25,194 nt of DNA from JAGMDK01 sp023128695 (GTDB lineage Bacteria; Planctomycetota; Phycisphaerae; UBA1845; Fen-1342), in contig DAOVQG010000026.1 in the NCBI GenBank assembly GCA_030628805.1, positions 1-25,194 of the forward strand. Reading direction: 5' to 3'. The notes below the pieces were generated by a model. The model saw nothing but the letters and a program-made list of their open reading frames with translations, did no database searches and had not been told where the DNA came from. The translations under genes were made by a program, and so were the position numbers. Shown one piece after another: positions 1 to 7,165 of this stretch; positions within the stretch are counted from its first letter, which is position 1; every line of letters starts with the position of its first letter.

Positions 1-43
1 ATGGATAAAGCCTCTTCAGCTTGATTCTTGCGTCTGTGGCGGT

Positions 44-118
44 TGATGGGTGGCACGGCCGTGTCGGCCGTGAATACCTGCGACTTGTACACGGCTGACA
101 CAGCCGTGCCACCCATCA
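44..118. repeat. Imperfect inverted repeat 3' of the MoxR gene
   Basis: Two 29-nt arms (44-72 and 90-118) are reverse complements with two mismatches, around a 17-nt loop. The arm begins TGATGGGTGGCACGGC. Just to the right, at 129-138, lies the sequence GACAGAGCAC followed by TA, which matches the end of the repeat family seen elsewhere in the window. The repeat may fold in RNA and act at the 3' end of the MoxR transcript, but no U-tract is visible. The left end of the element is not clear within the window. Confidence 0.75.
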
Positions 119-137
119 AGCGATGCGAGACAGAGCA

Positions 138-1184
138 CTAGACCTGGTCCTGAACAACCTCAGTCGGTGGGGCGGGCTCGTACTTCGGCAGCTTCGGCTC
201 CGGCACCGTCTCAATCAGCTTGTGAACGATCTTCACCGAGTCGAGTCCCTGGGCCTGGGCGGCGAAGTTGCACGCGATACGGTGCCGCAGCACGGGTACC
301 GCCACGTTGCGAACGTCGTCCAGACTCACGTTGTAGCGACCGTCCATCGCGGCGAAGGCCTTGCCGCCCCAGATCAGGAACTGCCCCGCCCGCGGGCCCG
401 CGCCCCAGTCCACGTACTTCTTCACAAAGTCCGGCGAACTTGGATCGACCGGCCGCGAGGCCCGCGTCAGCCGGGCGGCGTAGTCAATCACATAGTCCGT
501 GACCGGGATCGCCGCGATCAGCTTCTGCATGTTCAGAATCTGCCGATCGCTCAGCACGGTTCGCAAGCTCGGCGTCTCGCTCTGCGTGGTGCGGGCCAGA
601 ATCTGCAATTCCTCCTTGAGCGGCGGATAGTCCACCCACACGTTGAACATGAACCGGTCGAGCTGGGCCTCCGGCAGCGGGTAGGTCCCCTCCTGCTCGA
701 TCGGGTTCTGCGTGGCGATCACGAAGAACGGGTTCGGTAGCGCGTACGTCTCGGACCCGCTCGAGACCTCGTGCTCCTGCATCGACTGGAGCAACGCCGC
801 CTGCGTCTTCGGCGGGGCCCGGTTGATCTCGTCCGCCAGCACGATGTTCGCGAACACCGGCCCGCGCACGAAGCGGAAATCGCGGCGGCCGTCCGGCAAC
901 TCGTCGATCACCTGCGTGCCGGTGATGTCGGAGGGCATCAGGTCCGGCGTGAACTGGATGCGTTTGAAGTCCAGCGAGGTGATGCGGGCGAGCGAGGAGA
1001 CCATCAGGGTTTTCGCCAGCCCCGGCACGCCGACCAGCAGGCAGTGCCCGCGGGTCAGGATAACGGCCAGCATCTGCTCGATGACGGCTCTCTGGCCGAC
1101 GATATTGCGGCCCAGCTCGTCGTAGATCAACTTCTTGGAGCGGTGGAAGCCCTCAAGCAGCGTGGTGAATGATTCTTTAGCCAT
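138..1184 (-). CDS. MoxR-family AAA+ ATPase
   Basis: 348 aa, full length for the family. MoxR ATPases are cytosolic chaperone-like ATPases that usually act with DUF58 and VWA-domain proteins encoded next to them. Visible motifs are Walker A GVPGLAKT (residues 52-59), Walker B VLADEINR (DE at 118-119) and a sensor-1 region ATQNPIEQEGTYPLPEAQ around 157-174 with the LDRF that follows. The C-terminal lid domain ends in a short proline-rich tail. The start ATG is chosen because the N-terminus matches the family, though no strong Shine-Dalgarno is visible. The expected partner genes would lie to the left, outside the window. A repeat directly follows the stop, and the stop TAG is made from the repeat end (TAGTGCTCTGTC on the coding strand). 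Family assignment is confident; the cellular target is unknown. Confidence 0.95.
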   Translation of the reverse strand: MAKESFTTLLEGFHRSKKLIYDELGRNIVGQRAVIEQMLAVILTRGHCLLVGVPGLAKTLMVSSLARITSLDFKRIQFTPDLMPSDITGTQVIDELPDGRRDFRFVRGPVFANIVLADEINRAPPKTQAALLQSMQEHEVSSGSETYALPNPFFVIATQNPIEQEGTYPLPEAQLDRFMFNVWVDYPPLKEELQILARTTQSETPSLRTVLSDRQILNMQKLIAAIPVTDYVIDYAARLTRASRPVDPSSPDFVKKYVDWGAGPRAGQFLIWGGKAFAAMDGRYNVSLDDVRNVAVPVLRHRIACNFAAQAQGLDSVKIVHKLIETVPEPKLPKYEPAPPTEVVQDQV

Positions 1185-1434
1185 AGTGGGAGTAGAGAAT
1201 AGCGAGTAGCGAGTAGCGAGTTAAGGGGCCGCTGCAAAAGTCATGTGGCGTCCGGGCCCCGTACCGGACGAGATGTAGCGTCCGGGCCCCGTACCGGACG
1301 TCGTCAGATTAGAGCGTTTTCCGGTGTGCCACGGCCGGTACGGGGCCCGGCCGCTACATTATCGTGCCGATGCCGACTGTTGCGGCGGACTGCTAACCGC
1401 CTTGCGAGGCCGCATGGTCCAGATTGTGCCCCCT
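1185..1434. repeat. Intergenic repeat region: 7-bp tandem repeat and inverted-repeat element
   Basis: No gene is seen here. Three copies of AGCGAGT stand in tandem at 1201-1221, just upstream of the MoxR start. An element follows at about 1231-1395. It has two direct copies of a 28-nt unit (1243-1270 and 1273-1300, beginning ATGTGGCGTCCGGG and ATGTAGCGTCCGGG) and one inverted copy at 1332-1359. The left edge GCTGCAAAAGT and the right edge, which reads AGCAGTCCGCCGC on the other strand, resemble edges of the repeats at 11.1 and 14.2 kb. Confidence 0.75.
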
Positions 1435-2847
1435 TCAACCGAGTTCAGTCTCGCACCACTTGCGATACGAGTACCAGGCCAGCAGCACCCCGGCCAGGCC
1501 CAACAGCATCGACAGGGTTGCCCAAGCCGGGAACAGGCTAAGCAATTCGCGGCGTAGAACGAATGTCAGGAGGGTAAACCCCAAGGCAAATACCGTAAGC
1601 ACACCGCCCCCCACCGCAAGCTCACCGCCCACCACCAAGGTGAGCGAGTGAAAGCGCATGAGCCAGGCAGTGACGCCAAAAAGAAAGACGTTCCCTCCGA
1701 TCGAGAATAGAATAATCACCAGCAATTCAAGTGGTGTGATGGCCACACGGTTCCAGATGGCAATGGTCAGCCCCCACACAACGATCAGCATCGCCCATGC
1801 TGTGAACATGTCGAGCGCTGCCGCCAAACCCAGCTCGCGAACCAGTTGCGGTTTCGAACACGGCCGAAGCGATTCATAGCCCAGGTCGCATCCACGACCA
1901 ACGACTCTGAGCGCACCCAAGTACGGGAGAAAAAAGACGAACAAGGCGAAACCTATAAAGCCCCCTGGTATCGGCGTCCCGTCGTATTCTTTTGGTATGC
2001 CGGTAGCCATGGTGACGAGGTAGTACACCACAAAAAGAGTAATGCACAGCACAGTCAGGATCCACGTCGTGGGGGCATTACCAAGCTGCCAGTGTCGAAC
2101 ACGTTTCCAGGTACCGCTGCCGACGTAGCCGCGTAATCGATCAAATCTTGCGGCCATACCTGGGGGCTGTTCATTTGCCCTTATTCGATCTCGCTGGGCT
2201 TTCTGGTCGGATTCAGTGAATGGAAGCTTTAGGTGATACTCGAACATCTCTTCGTTAAGATGCATCAAGCGCACAACCCAACCAGCAATGACCACGATGC
2301 TGAGGATCAGCGTCGTCGTGGCAGGAGCAGGTGATCCGCTCAGAATCAACTCGATCACGTACAGGTAAGAGTTACTGCTTTTATCTACGATAGGAATCAA
2401 TACTAGTGTACCAACCAATGATGCAACACCAACCAATAATACTACACCAATGACACCAGGATGAAAATGATGTACCCAAAGGCCTGTCGCGAGACACATC
2501 GAGAAGATCGCAAGGGCTCCCAGGATACTTGCCCCAAAGACCCCAAGCAAAAGCGTATGTAGCAGAATTAGCACAAGCGAAAAGGTTAACGCAACTACTA
2601 TGTGAGGTGTGCAAAACCGCGGCATAACCGTTGAACGATAGTTGGCGATCTGCTCTTTCACATGATACGCCAAGAATGAAGCCTCGAGGAGTACAAACAT
2701 CAAGCCGATGCTCGTTATATACTTGACGTTATAGGGTGGGCTGGAGGTTAATATGGGAAACAAGACGGCCATGAGCAGTGCGGCCATTGGAATGGACGTT
2801 GCCGGCCGAATGTAAGTCATCGCCGCTGCGCGGTAACGCTCAAACAT
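1435..2847 (-). CDS. Multispanning membrane protein, probable ABC transporter permease partner
   Basis: 470 aa with about 12 hydrophobic segments and a hydrophilic, charged loop around residues 200-265. I do not recognise a named family in the sequence itself. It is the last gene of a GntR - ABC ATPase - membrane protein operon, and its ATG overlaps the ATPase stop by 8 nt (ATGTTTGA), so translation is probably coupled. That context makes it the likely membrane component of an ABC exporter or ABC-2-like system, as in Bacillus ytr-type operons. Its length and topology suggest two fused six-TM halves. The DNA between about 2340 and 2640 is visibly richer in A and T than the neighbouring genes, which may mean transfer or relaxed selection. 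The permease role is inferred from context. Confidence 0.85.
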   Translation of the reverse strand: MFERYRAAAMTYIRPATSIPMAALLMAVLFPILTSSPPYNVKYITSIGLMFVLLEASFLAYHVKEQIANYRSTVMPRFCTPHIVVALTFSLVLILLHTLLLGVFGASILGALAIFSMCLATGLWVHHFHPGVIGVVLLVGVASLVGTLVLIPIVDKSSNSYLYVIELILSGSPAPATTTLILSIVVIAGWVVRLMHLNEEMFEYHLKLPFTESDQKAQRDRIRANEQPPGMAARFDRLRGYVGSGTWKRVRHWQLGNAPTTWILTVLCITLFVVYYLVTMATGIPKEYDGTPIPGGFIGFALFVFFLPYLGALRVVGRGCDLGYESLRPCSKPQLVRELGLAAALDMFTAWAMLIVVWGLTIAIWNRVAITPLELLVIILFSIGGNVFLFGVTAWLMRFHSLTLVVGGELAVGGGVLTVFALGFTLLTFVLRRELLSLFPAWATLSMLLGLAGVLLAWYSYRKWCETELG

Positions 2848-3721
2848 GGTGCATCTCCAGGAAGATGTCCTCGAGGTTCAGGTCTCTGACCTGGACGGTT
2901 GCGTTCCAACGTTCCCGAATACCATCGACAACCTGGTCATTCAGATCCCGCACGCTGACCAGTGCTTCCTGACCATCCACTTCGCAACGCAACGTGCCGG
3001 GGATGTTCAGCGATGTAGGCAGCGGCGACGCGGCGCTGATCTGTAGGCGTTTGACCGAATCCTTGAGCCGGCCCAGCTCGTCGTGATAGATGATCTTGCC
3101 GTCCTTGAGGATGGCCACGCGGTCGGCGACCCGCTCCAGGTCGGACGTGATGTGCGTCGAAAAGAGCACCGTACGGGCGCGGTCGCTGGTGATCTCCAGG
3201 ATAGCCCGCAGGAACTCACGGCGAGCGACCGGGTCGAGGCTCGCGGCCGGCTCGTCGAGGACCAGTAGCTCCGGCTCGTGTCCCAACGCCAACAGGATCG
3301 CCAGCTTCTGCCGCTCACCGACCGATAGCGGGCTGACCTTGGCGTCGGGATCGAGCTCCCATTCCTTGATCAGCCGCTCGATGAGAGCTTTGTTCCAGCG
3401 CGGATAGAACGCTCCCGTGTACGCGACGACTTGTTGGACCTTCATCCACGGATAGAGGCTCACCTCCTGCGGCACGTAGCCGAGCCGTTCCTTGGCGGCG
3501 GCGCTGAGCGTCCACGGATCTTCGCCCAGCAACGTGATCTCCCCGTCGTCCAGACGGAAGAGCCCGAGCAGGCACTTGATCAGCGTGGTTTTGCCGGCCC
3601 CGTTCTTGCCGAGCAGGCCCACCACCGAGCCGTGCGGCACGTTGAGGTCGACGCCGAGGAGTACCTGCTTACCCTTGAAGCCCTTGTGGACGTCCTGTGT
3701 CTGAATCACCCAGTTATTCAT
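2840..3721 (-). CDS. ABC transporter ATP-binding protein (YtrB-like)
   Basis: 293 aa. Starts at the ATG at 3721 (MNNWVIQTQD). The longer open frame upstream lies over the GntR gene and is not protein-like. Nucleotide-binding domain motifs: Walker A GKNGAGKT (38-45), Q-loop PQEVSLYP, signature LSVGE (132-136, a variant of LSGGQ), Walker B LLVLDEP (152-158), D-loop SLDP and H-loop His190. A C-terminal extension of about 70 residues follows, as in ATPases of drug or peptide exporters. It powers transport by the membrane protein encoded next. The start overlaps the GntR stop by 8 nt (ATGAATAA) and its own stop overlaps the permease start, giving a three-gene coupled operon. The substrate is unknown; YtrA-type operons often respond to cell-envelope stress or antibiotics. 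Confidence 0.95.
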   Translation of the reverse strand: MNNWVIQTQDVHKGFKGKQVLLGVDLNVPHGSVVGLLGKNGAGKTTLIKCLLGLFRLDDGEITLLGEDPWTLSAAAKERLGYVPQEVSLYPWMKVQQVVAYTGAFYPRWNKALIERLIKEWELDPDAKVSPLSVGERQKLAILLALGHEPELLVLDEPAASLDPVARREFLRAILEITSDRARTVLFSTHITSDLERVADRVAILKDGKIIYHDELGRLKDSVKRLQISAASPLPTSLNIPGTLRCEVDGQEALVSVRDLNDQVVDGIRERWNATVQVRDLNLEDIFLEMHHV

Positions 3722-4118
3722 CGTCGAGGTCCTCCAACAAAGGGGCGAGCACGGCCCAAACTTGAGCCTTGGTGAGCGCGAGTTGATAAGCCCGGGCGAC
3801 GGCCTGTTCGAGCAGGGGCCGTAATTGAGTCTGCCGCTCGTGGACGGCGCCCCAAGCGACGGGCGCGCAGACCCGCATTCCCTGCCCGCGGACCAACTCC
3901 ACGACACCCAGGGTTTCGAGCTTGGAGTAGGCTTTCGATACCGTCATGGGGTTGATTTGCAGCCGACGGGCCACCTCGCGAACCGATGGTAGCAGATCCC
4001 CCGGTCTCAGTCGGCCGCCGGACACCTCGGCCTGCACTTGGTCCATCAGTTGCCGATAAATCGGCACCCCGGAAGAGGGGGCCACGTCGAATTGGAATGA
4101 GGTCCTGTTGTGTATCAC
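3714..4118 (-). CDS. GntR-family transcriptional regulator, YtrA subfamily
   Basis: 134 aa from the GTG at 4118. A GTG at 4139 would add seven residues, but that start lies upstream of the predicted transcription start and inside the operator. The N-terminal winged helix is typical: GVPIYRQLMDQV, then PSVREVARRL and the recognition region NPMTVSKAYSKLETLG, then a wing with VRGQGMRV. The effector domain is only a short helical tail of about 55 residues, which defines the YtrA subfamily. Such proteins are dimeric repressors of the ABC operons they head. Here the ATPase and permease follow with 8-nt overlaps. Autoregulation is likely, given the palindrome over the promoter. The effector is unknown. 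Confidence 0.93.
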   Translation of the reverse strand: MIHNRTSFQFDVAPSSGVPIYRQLMDQVQAEVSGGRLRPGDLLPSVREVARRLQINPMTVSKAYSKLETLGVVELVRGQGMRVCAPVAWGAVHERQTQLRPLLEQAVARAYQLALTKAQVWAVLAPLLEDLDDE

Positions 4119-4138
4119 TGTATTACTAGTATAATACA
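4119..4138 (-). promoter_or_regulatory. Candidate GntR (YtrA-type) operator
   Basis: A perfect inverted repeat, TGTATTA-N6-TAATACA, 20 bp, covers the -10 box of the predicted promoter and the first bases of the transcript. The position and AT-rich symmetric arms fit a dimeric GntR repressor blocking its own operon. This is inference from position and symmetry; binding is not shown. Confidence 0.65.
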
Positions 4139-4155
4139 CATTGCCGCTGGGTCAA
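4128..4155 (-). promoter_or_regulatory. Sigma70-like promoter of the GntR-ABC operon
   Basis: On the minus strand there is TTGACC (4155-4150), a 16-bp spacer and TATACT (4133-4128), each box 5/6 to consensus. The expected transcription start, 6-9 nt after the -10, falls at or a few bases before the GTG at 4118. The message would then be leaderless or nearly so, which agrees with the lack of a Shine-Dalgarno before that start. Confidence 0.65.
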
Positions 4156-4221
4156 GTCCCAACCGCAAAAAAACCGGTTCTTCACGGATTAGCGGGGACG
4201 GCGTTCACCATGCCACAACCG

Positions 4222-4500
4222 GAGGACGAAGCTCCCGCTGAGCCTACGACAAGCCAGGACGGGAGGGCGAAGCTCCCGCTGAGCCTACGATATGCCAGAA
4301 CGGGAGGGCGAAGCTCCCGCTGAGCCTACGATATGCCAGAACGGGAGGGCGAAGCTCCCGCTGAGCCTACGACGCTACGGCTCGGCGGGAGCCTTGCCCT
4401 CCCAGACTACGGCTCGGCGGGAGCCTCGCCCTCCCAGACTACGGCTCGGCGGGAGCCTCGCCCTCCCAGACTGCGGCTCTGCGGGAGCCTCGCCCTCCCT
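4222..4500. repeat. Two facing tandem arrays of one palindromic core (4 x 41 bp and 4 x 32 bp)
   Basis: The core GGGAGGGCGAAGCTCCCGC occurs four times in one direction with an exact 41-bp period (CGAAG at 4227, 4268, 4309 and 4350). The first copy is partly diverged. The same core, as CTCGGCGGGAGCCT, then occurs four times inverted with an exact 32-bp period (at 4381, 4413, 4445 and 4477). An open frame runs through the array into the next gene, giving repetitive GGSLALPD-like peptides, but I consider that spurious. Apart from this array nothing is seen between 4156 and 4551. Confidence 0.85.
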
Positions 4501-4551
4501 GCCCGCGGCATCGGGCTGGACGGTAGCAGAGGCATCGCCTATCACTCTCGC

Positions 4552-6054
4552 ATGTTCATGCTAATCGCACAATCACCCTCTGCGGCACCTGCGAAAGCCA
4601 ACCTCATTGACATCATGGCGTTGTGGGAGCGTATCACTGAATTCCTGGCGCTGGAGAACCCCGCCGGCATTTTGGCGGTGTTGCTGGGGGTGCTGGCGCT
4701 GATTTTCTGGGCCACGCAGCAGAAAACCATCAAGCCGCTGTTCAAGGTCATCCCCGCGTTGGTCTTCTGCTACTTCATCCCGACCACGCTCACGACGATC
4801 GGCATTTTGCCGGCCGAGTCGGAACTGTATACGTGGATCAAGGGCTACGTGCTGCCGACGGCGCTCTTCCTGCTGATTCTCTCGCTCGATCTGCCCGGCA
4901 TCCTGCGCCTCGGCCCCAAGGCCGTCATCATGCTCCTGGCCGGTACGGTCGGCGTGGTCATCGGCGGGCCGATCGCATTATTCAGCTATAACCTCCTGTT
5001 CTCCAGCTCTACCTGGGCTCTGCCCCCCGACGCCTGGAAGGGACTGGCGGCCCTCTCCGGCAGTTGGATCGGCGGCGGGGCGAACTTCGTGGCCATCGGC
5101 GACGTGGTCGGCACCTCCCCAACCATGCTCGCCACCATGGTCATCCCCGACGTGTTCGTCGCCAGCATCTGGATGGGCGTGCTGCTGTACTGCTCGGGGC
5201 ACCAGCACCGCATCGACCGCTGGACCGGGGCCGACGCCTCCGCGATTCGTGATCTGGAACGCCGACTGACCGATTTTCAGCAGCGGGTCATGCGGGTGGC
5301 CTCGTTGCCCGACCTGATGATCATTCTGGCGCTCGGCTTCGGGGCCTGCTGGGTAAGCTACAAAGGCGCCGACCTGCTTGCCGCCGGCTCGGTTCAGTAC
5401 GTGAAGGAAATCGCCGTAGATCTTGGGCTTGAAGAGATCAAGCTGACCCTCGATGCCGAGCCCGTCCCGCTCGATAGTGCTCAAGTAAAGCCGCATCACG
5501 TGGGTCATGCCATTGACGAGGCCTTGCAGGACAATCCCGCCGGGCTCGATTCGCTCTCGACCTGGAGTTGGCTGCGCTACCACGTCTCCCGTTTCGTCAA
5601 TGAGACCACCGGCGGGTCCATGTGGAAGTATGTCTTCGTGACCACCCTCGGGCTGCTGCTCTCGTTCACCCGTGTCCGCAACCTGGAGGGTGCCGGGGCC
5701 TCAAAGATCGGCTCGGTGATGCTCTATCTATTGGTTGCCTGCATCGGGGCCTCGGCCGACTTCAAACAGATCACCGAAGCCCCCGGCTACGTCGTGGCGG
5801 GGTTTATCTGGATGGCGGTGCACATCACGGTCCTGCTGACCGTCGCGTGGCTGATCAAGGCCCCGATCTTCTTCGTCGCGGTCGGCTCGCAGGCCAACAT
5901 CGGCGGCGCCGCCAGCGCGCCGATCGTCGCCGCGGCCTACCACCCCGCGCTGGCTCCAGTCGGCGTGCTCTTGGCGGTGGCGGGGTACGTGCTCGGGACC
6001 TATGCCGGCCTGCTCTGCGCGGGTATGCTAAAGGCCGTGGCCGGGGCCGCGTGA
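4552..6054 (+). CDS. DUF819 family (YjcL-like) integral membrane protein
   Basis: 500 aa from the ATG at 4552 (MFMLIAQS). ATGs at 4558 or 4615 are alternatives, since none has a clear Shine-Dalgarno. The open frame continues upstream through a repeat array, which I exclude. There are about 11-12 hydrophobic segments. Two conserved stretches stand out: GSWIGGGANFVAIGDVVG with LATMVIPDVFVASIWMG in the first half, and FVAVGSQANIGGAASAPIVA near the C-terminus. Both fit the DUF819 family and give it a two-fold, transporter-like layout. A hydrophilic insertion of about 80 residues (roughly 225-350, broken by one TM) lies between the halves. The family's substrate is not established to my knowledge; it is usually described as an uncharacterised membrane protein. 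It stands alone here. Confidence 0.9.
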   Translation: MFMLIAQSPSAAPAKANLIDIMALWERITEFLALENPAGILAVLLGVLALIFWATQQKTIKPLFKVIPALVFCYFIPTTLTTIGILPAESELYTWIKGYVLPTALFLLILSLDLPGILRLGPKAVIMLLAGTVGVVIGGPIALFSYNLLFSSSTWALPPDAWKGLAALSGSWIGGGANFVAIGDVVGTSPTMLATMVIPDVFVASIWMGVLLYCSGHQHRIDRWTGADASAIRDLERRLTDFQQRVMRVASLPDLMIILALGFGACWVSYKGADLLAAGSVQYVKEIAVDLGLEEIKLTLDAEPVPLDSAQVKPHHVGHAIDEALQDNPAGLDSLSTWSWLRYHVSRFVNETTGGSMWKYVFVTTLGLLLSFTRVRNLEGAGASKIGSVMLYLLVACIGASADFKQITEAPGYVVAGFIWMAVHITVLLTVAWLIKAPIFFVAVGSQANIGGAASAPIVAAAYHPALAPVGVLLAVAGYVLGTYAGLLCAGMLKAVAGAA

Positions 6055-6103
6055 GCGGCTGATGCCGCGGCAGACCACGAACCTGGGTCTGGGCTTGATT
6101 ATT

Positions 6104-6381
6104 AGTGCTCTGTCAACGCCAAACGTGCGGGTTGGTCTGGGAGGGCGAGGCTCCTGCCGAGCCGTGCCCCGGAAAAAAATCTAACGTGCGGGGAGGGCGA
6201 GGCTCCTGCCGAGCCGCGGGCCGGAGATAATCGAACGTTCGGCTCGGCAGGAGCCTCGCCCTCCCGCGCGTGTGCCACTGCTCTTGAGCAGTGCCAGGGC
6301 CATTGTCGGCCCAAGAAAACACTGCTCAAGAGCAGTGGCACACACAACACGACCCGAAAGCCAAAGCATTGACAGAGCACT
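6104..6381. mobile_element. MITE-like element with 13-bp perfect terminal inverted repeats
   Basis: The ends AGTGCTCTGTCAA (6104-6116) and TTGACAGAGCACT (6369-6381) are perfect reverse complements. Inside are two direct copies of a GGGAGGGCGAGGCTCCTGCC core (6139-6163, 6191-6215), one inverted copy (6241-6265), and a separate perfect 23-bp inverted repeat (6271-6293 and 6320-6342). No coding sequence is present. TA precedes the left end but TA does not follow the right end, so a TA duplication is not intact. The element fills the gap between the DUF819 gene and the small downstream gene. Confidence 0.65.
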
Positions 6382-6398
6382 TGTCGGAGACTGTAAAC

Positions 6399-6704
6399 AT
6401 GAACGTGCTGGTCGATTTGTGCGTCACCCCCATCGGCGTCGGCGTCTCGGTCTCGAAGTACGTCGCCGCCTGCGAGCGGGTCATCACGGAAGCTGGTCTG
6501 AAAAGGCAGTTGCACGCCTACGGGACGAACATCGAAGGTGAGTGGGACGCGGTATTCGCCGTCGTCAGGCGTTGTCACGAGGTCGTCCACGAGATGGGCG
6601 CCCCGCGGATCAGCACGACGATCAGGCTGGGCACGCGTACCGACCGGGCCCAGACGATGGACGATAAGATCCGCAGCGTGGAAGAAAAACTGAGCAAGAG
6701 CTAG
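6399..6704 (+). CDS. MTH1187 family thiamine-binding protein (YqgV-like)
   Basis: 101 aa, the usual size for the family. Starts at ATG 6399 with GGAGA at 6386-6390, eight bases upstream. The frame is open further upstream, but that part lies in the repeat element. The sequence begins MNVLVDLCVTPIGVG and continues with SVSKYVAACERVI, then GTNIEGEWDAVF and later IRLGTRTD near the C-terminus. This is the pattern of the ferredoxin-like MTH1187/YkoF group. Members form dimers or tetramers and some bind thiamine or its precursors. No thiamine gene is nearby, so a role in thiamine metabolism is an inference from the family only. The gene stands alone between repeats. Confidence 0.9.
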   Translation: MNVLVDLCVTPIGVGVSVSKYVAACERVITEAGLKRQLHAYGTNIEGEWDAVFAVVRRCHEVVHEMGAPRISTTIRLGTRTDRAQTMDDKIRSVEEKLSKS

Positions 6705-6730
6705 TGGTGTGTTTCATAAGTTTCGCGACT

Positions 6731-6803
6731 ATGGAGAAACGCGAGAACTCCGAAGAGCCGCGGGCCTGAAGCCCGCGCGGTCGTTCACGATCTATTGTGG
6801 CCT
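6731..6803 (+). repeat. Dispersed repeat, copy 1
   Basis: This tract (GAGAAACGCGAGAACTCCGA and onward, through GCCTGAAGCCCGCGC to ATTGTGG) recurs in the same orientation at about 15845-15917 with only a few base changes. Both copies lie between genes, and at 15.8 kb the copy is joined to a GGGAGGGCGAGG palindromic unit. Confidence 0.8.
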
Positions 6804-6891
6804 TATCACCTTGTCACGTGGGTGTGACTAAAAATCGTGGCCGCGGAACTGGGGATATCATCTCAAATAACCGTTTACTGAGTGCTCTGAT

Positions 6892-7033
6892 GTCGTTAGT
6901 TATTGGTTGTTAGTTGTTAGAATGCGCGGCCTTCGGCCGCCGCGAATGACGCGATCGGGCAACGGCGCGCATTCTTCGTGAATAAGCAGTATGGGCGAGA
7001 CAATCACTAACTACTAATAACTAATAACACGAC
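6892..7033. repeat. Imperfect inverted repeat element
   Basis: The left edge, GTCGTTAGTTATTGGTTG (6892-6909) with TTAGTTGTTAG after it, is an imperfect reverse complement of the right edge ending AATAACTAATAACACGAC (7016-7033). Nested inside, AGAATGCGC near 6920 pairs with GCGCATTCT near 6970. The whole can fold as a long hairpin. It has no coding content and unusually AT-rich ends for this genome, so it belongs to a different repeat family from the GC-rich ones. Confidence 0.6.
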
Positions 7034-7165
7034 AATATGATGAACAACCTGTTATTCTCCATAAAGTTACCGTTGCCATAAAGAATGGTCACACCCTGTC
7101 ACGTTCCCACGTTCCCACGTTCTTCAGCCCGCGGCTCTTCTTCAAGGTGGACAGGAGTCTTCTGG

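Larger units (their letters stand above)
6705..7165. other. Intergenic region without genes; contains two repeats
   Basis: No protein or RNA gene is recognised. It holds a 73-bp tract shared with 15.85 kb (6731-6803) and a longer imperfect inverted repeat (6892-7033). At its right end AGGAG at 7153-7157 is the ribosome binding site of the next gene. Confidence 0.6.

Noticed and set aside
3722..3907. Longer start for the ABC ATPase.
   Set aside because: It would overlap the GntR gene by about 190 bp; the ATG at 3721 matches the family and gives the 8-nt coupling overlap.
4222..4500. CRISPR-like array because of regular spacing.
   Set aside because: The units repeat over their whole length with no unique spacers, the second half is inverted, and no cas genes are present.
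4333..4551. N-terminal extension of the DUF819 gene giving a Gly/Ser/Ala/Pro-rich peptide.
   Set aside because: It is the translation of tandem palindromic repeats, with no ribosome binding site, and the family homology begins after 4552.
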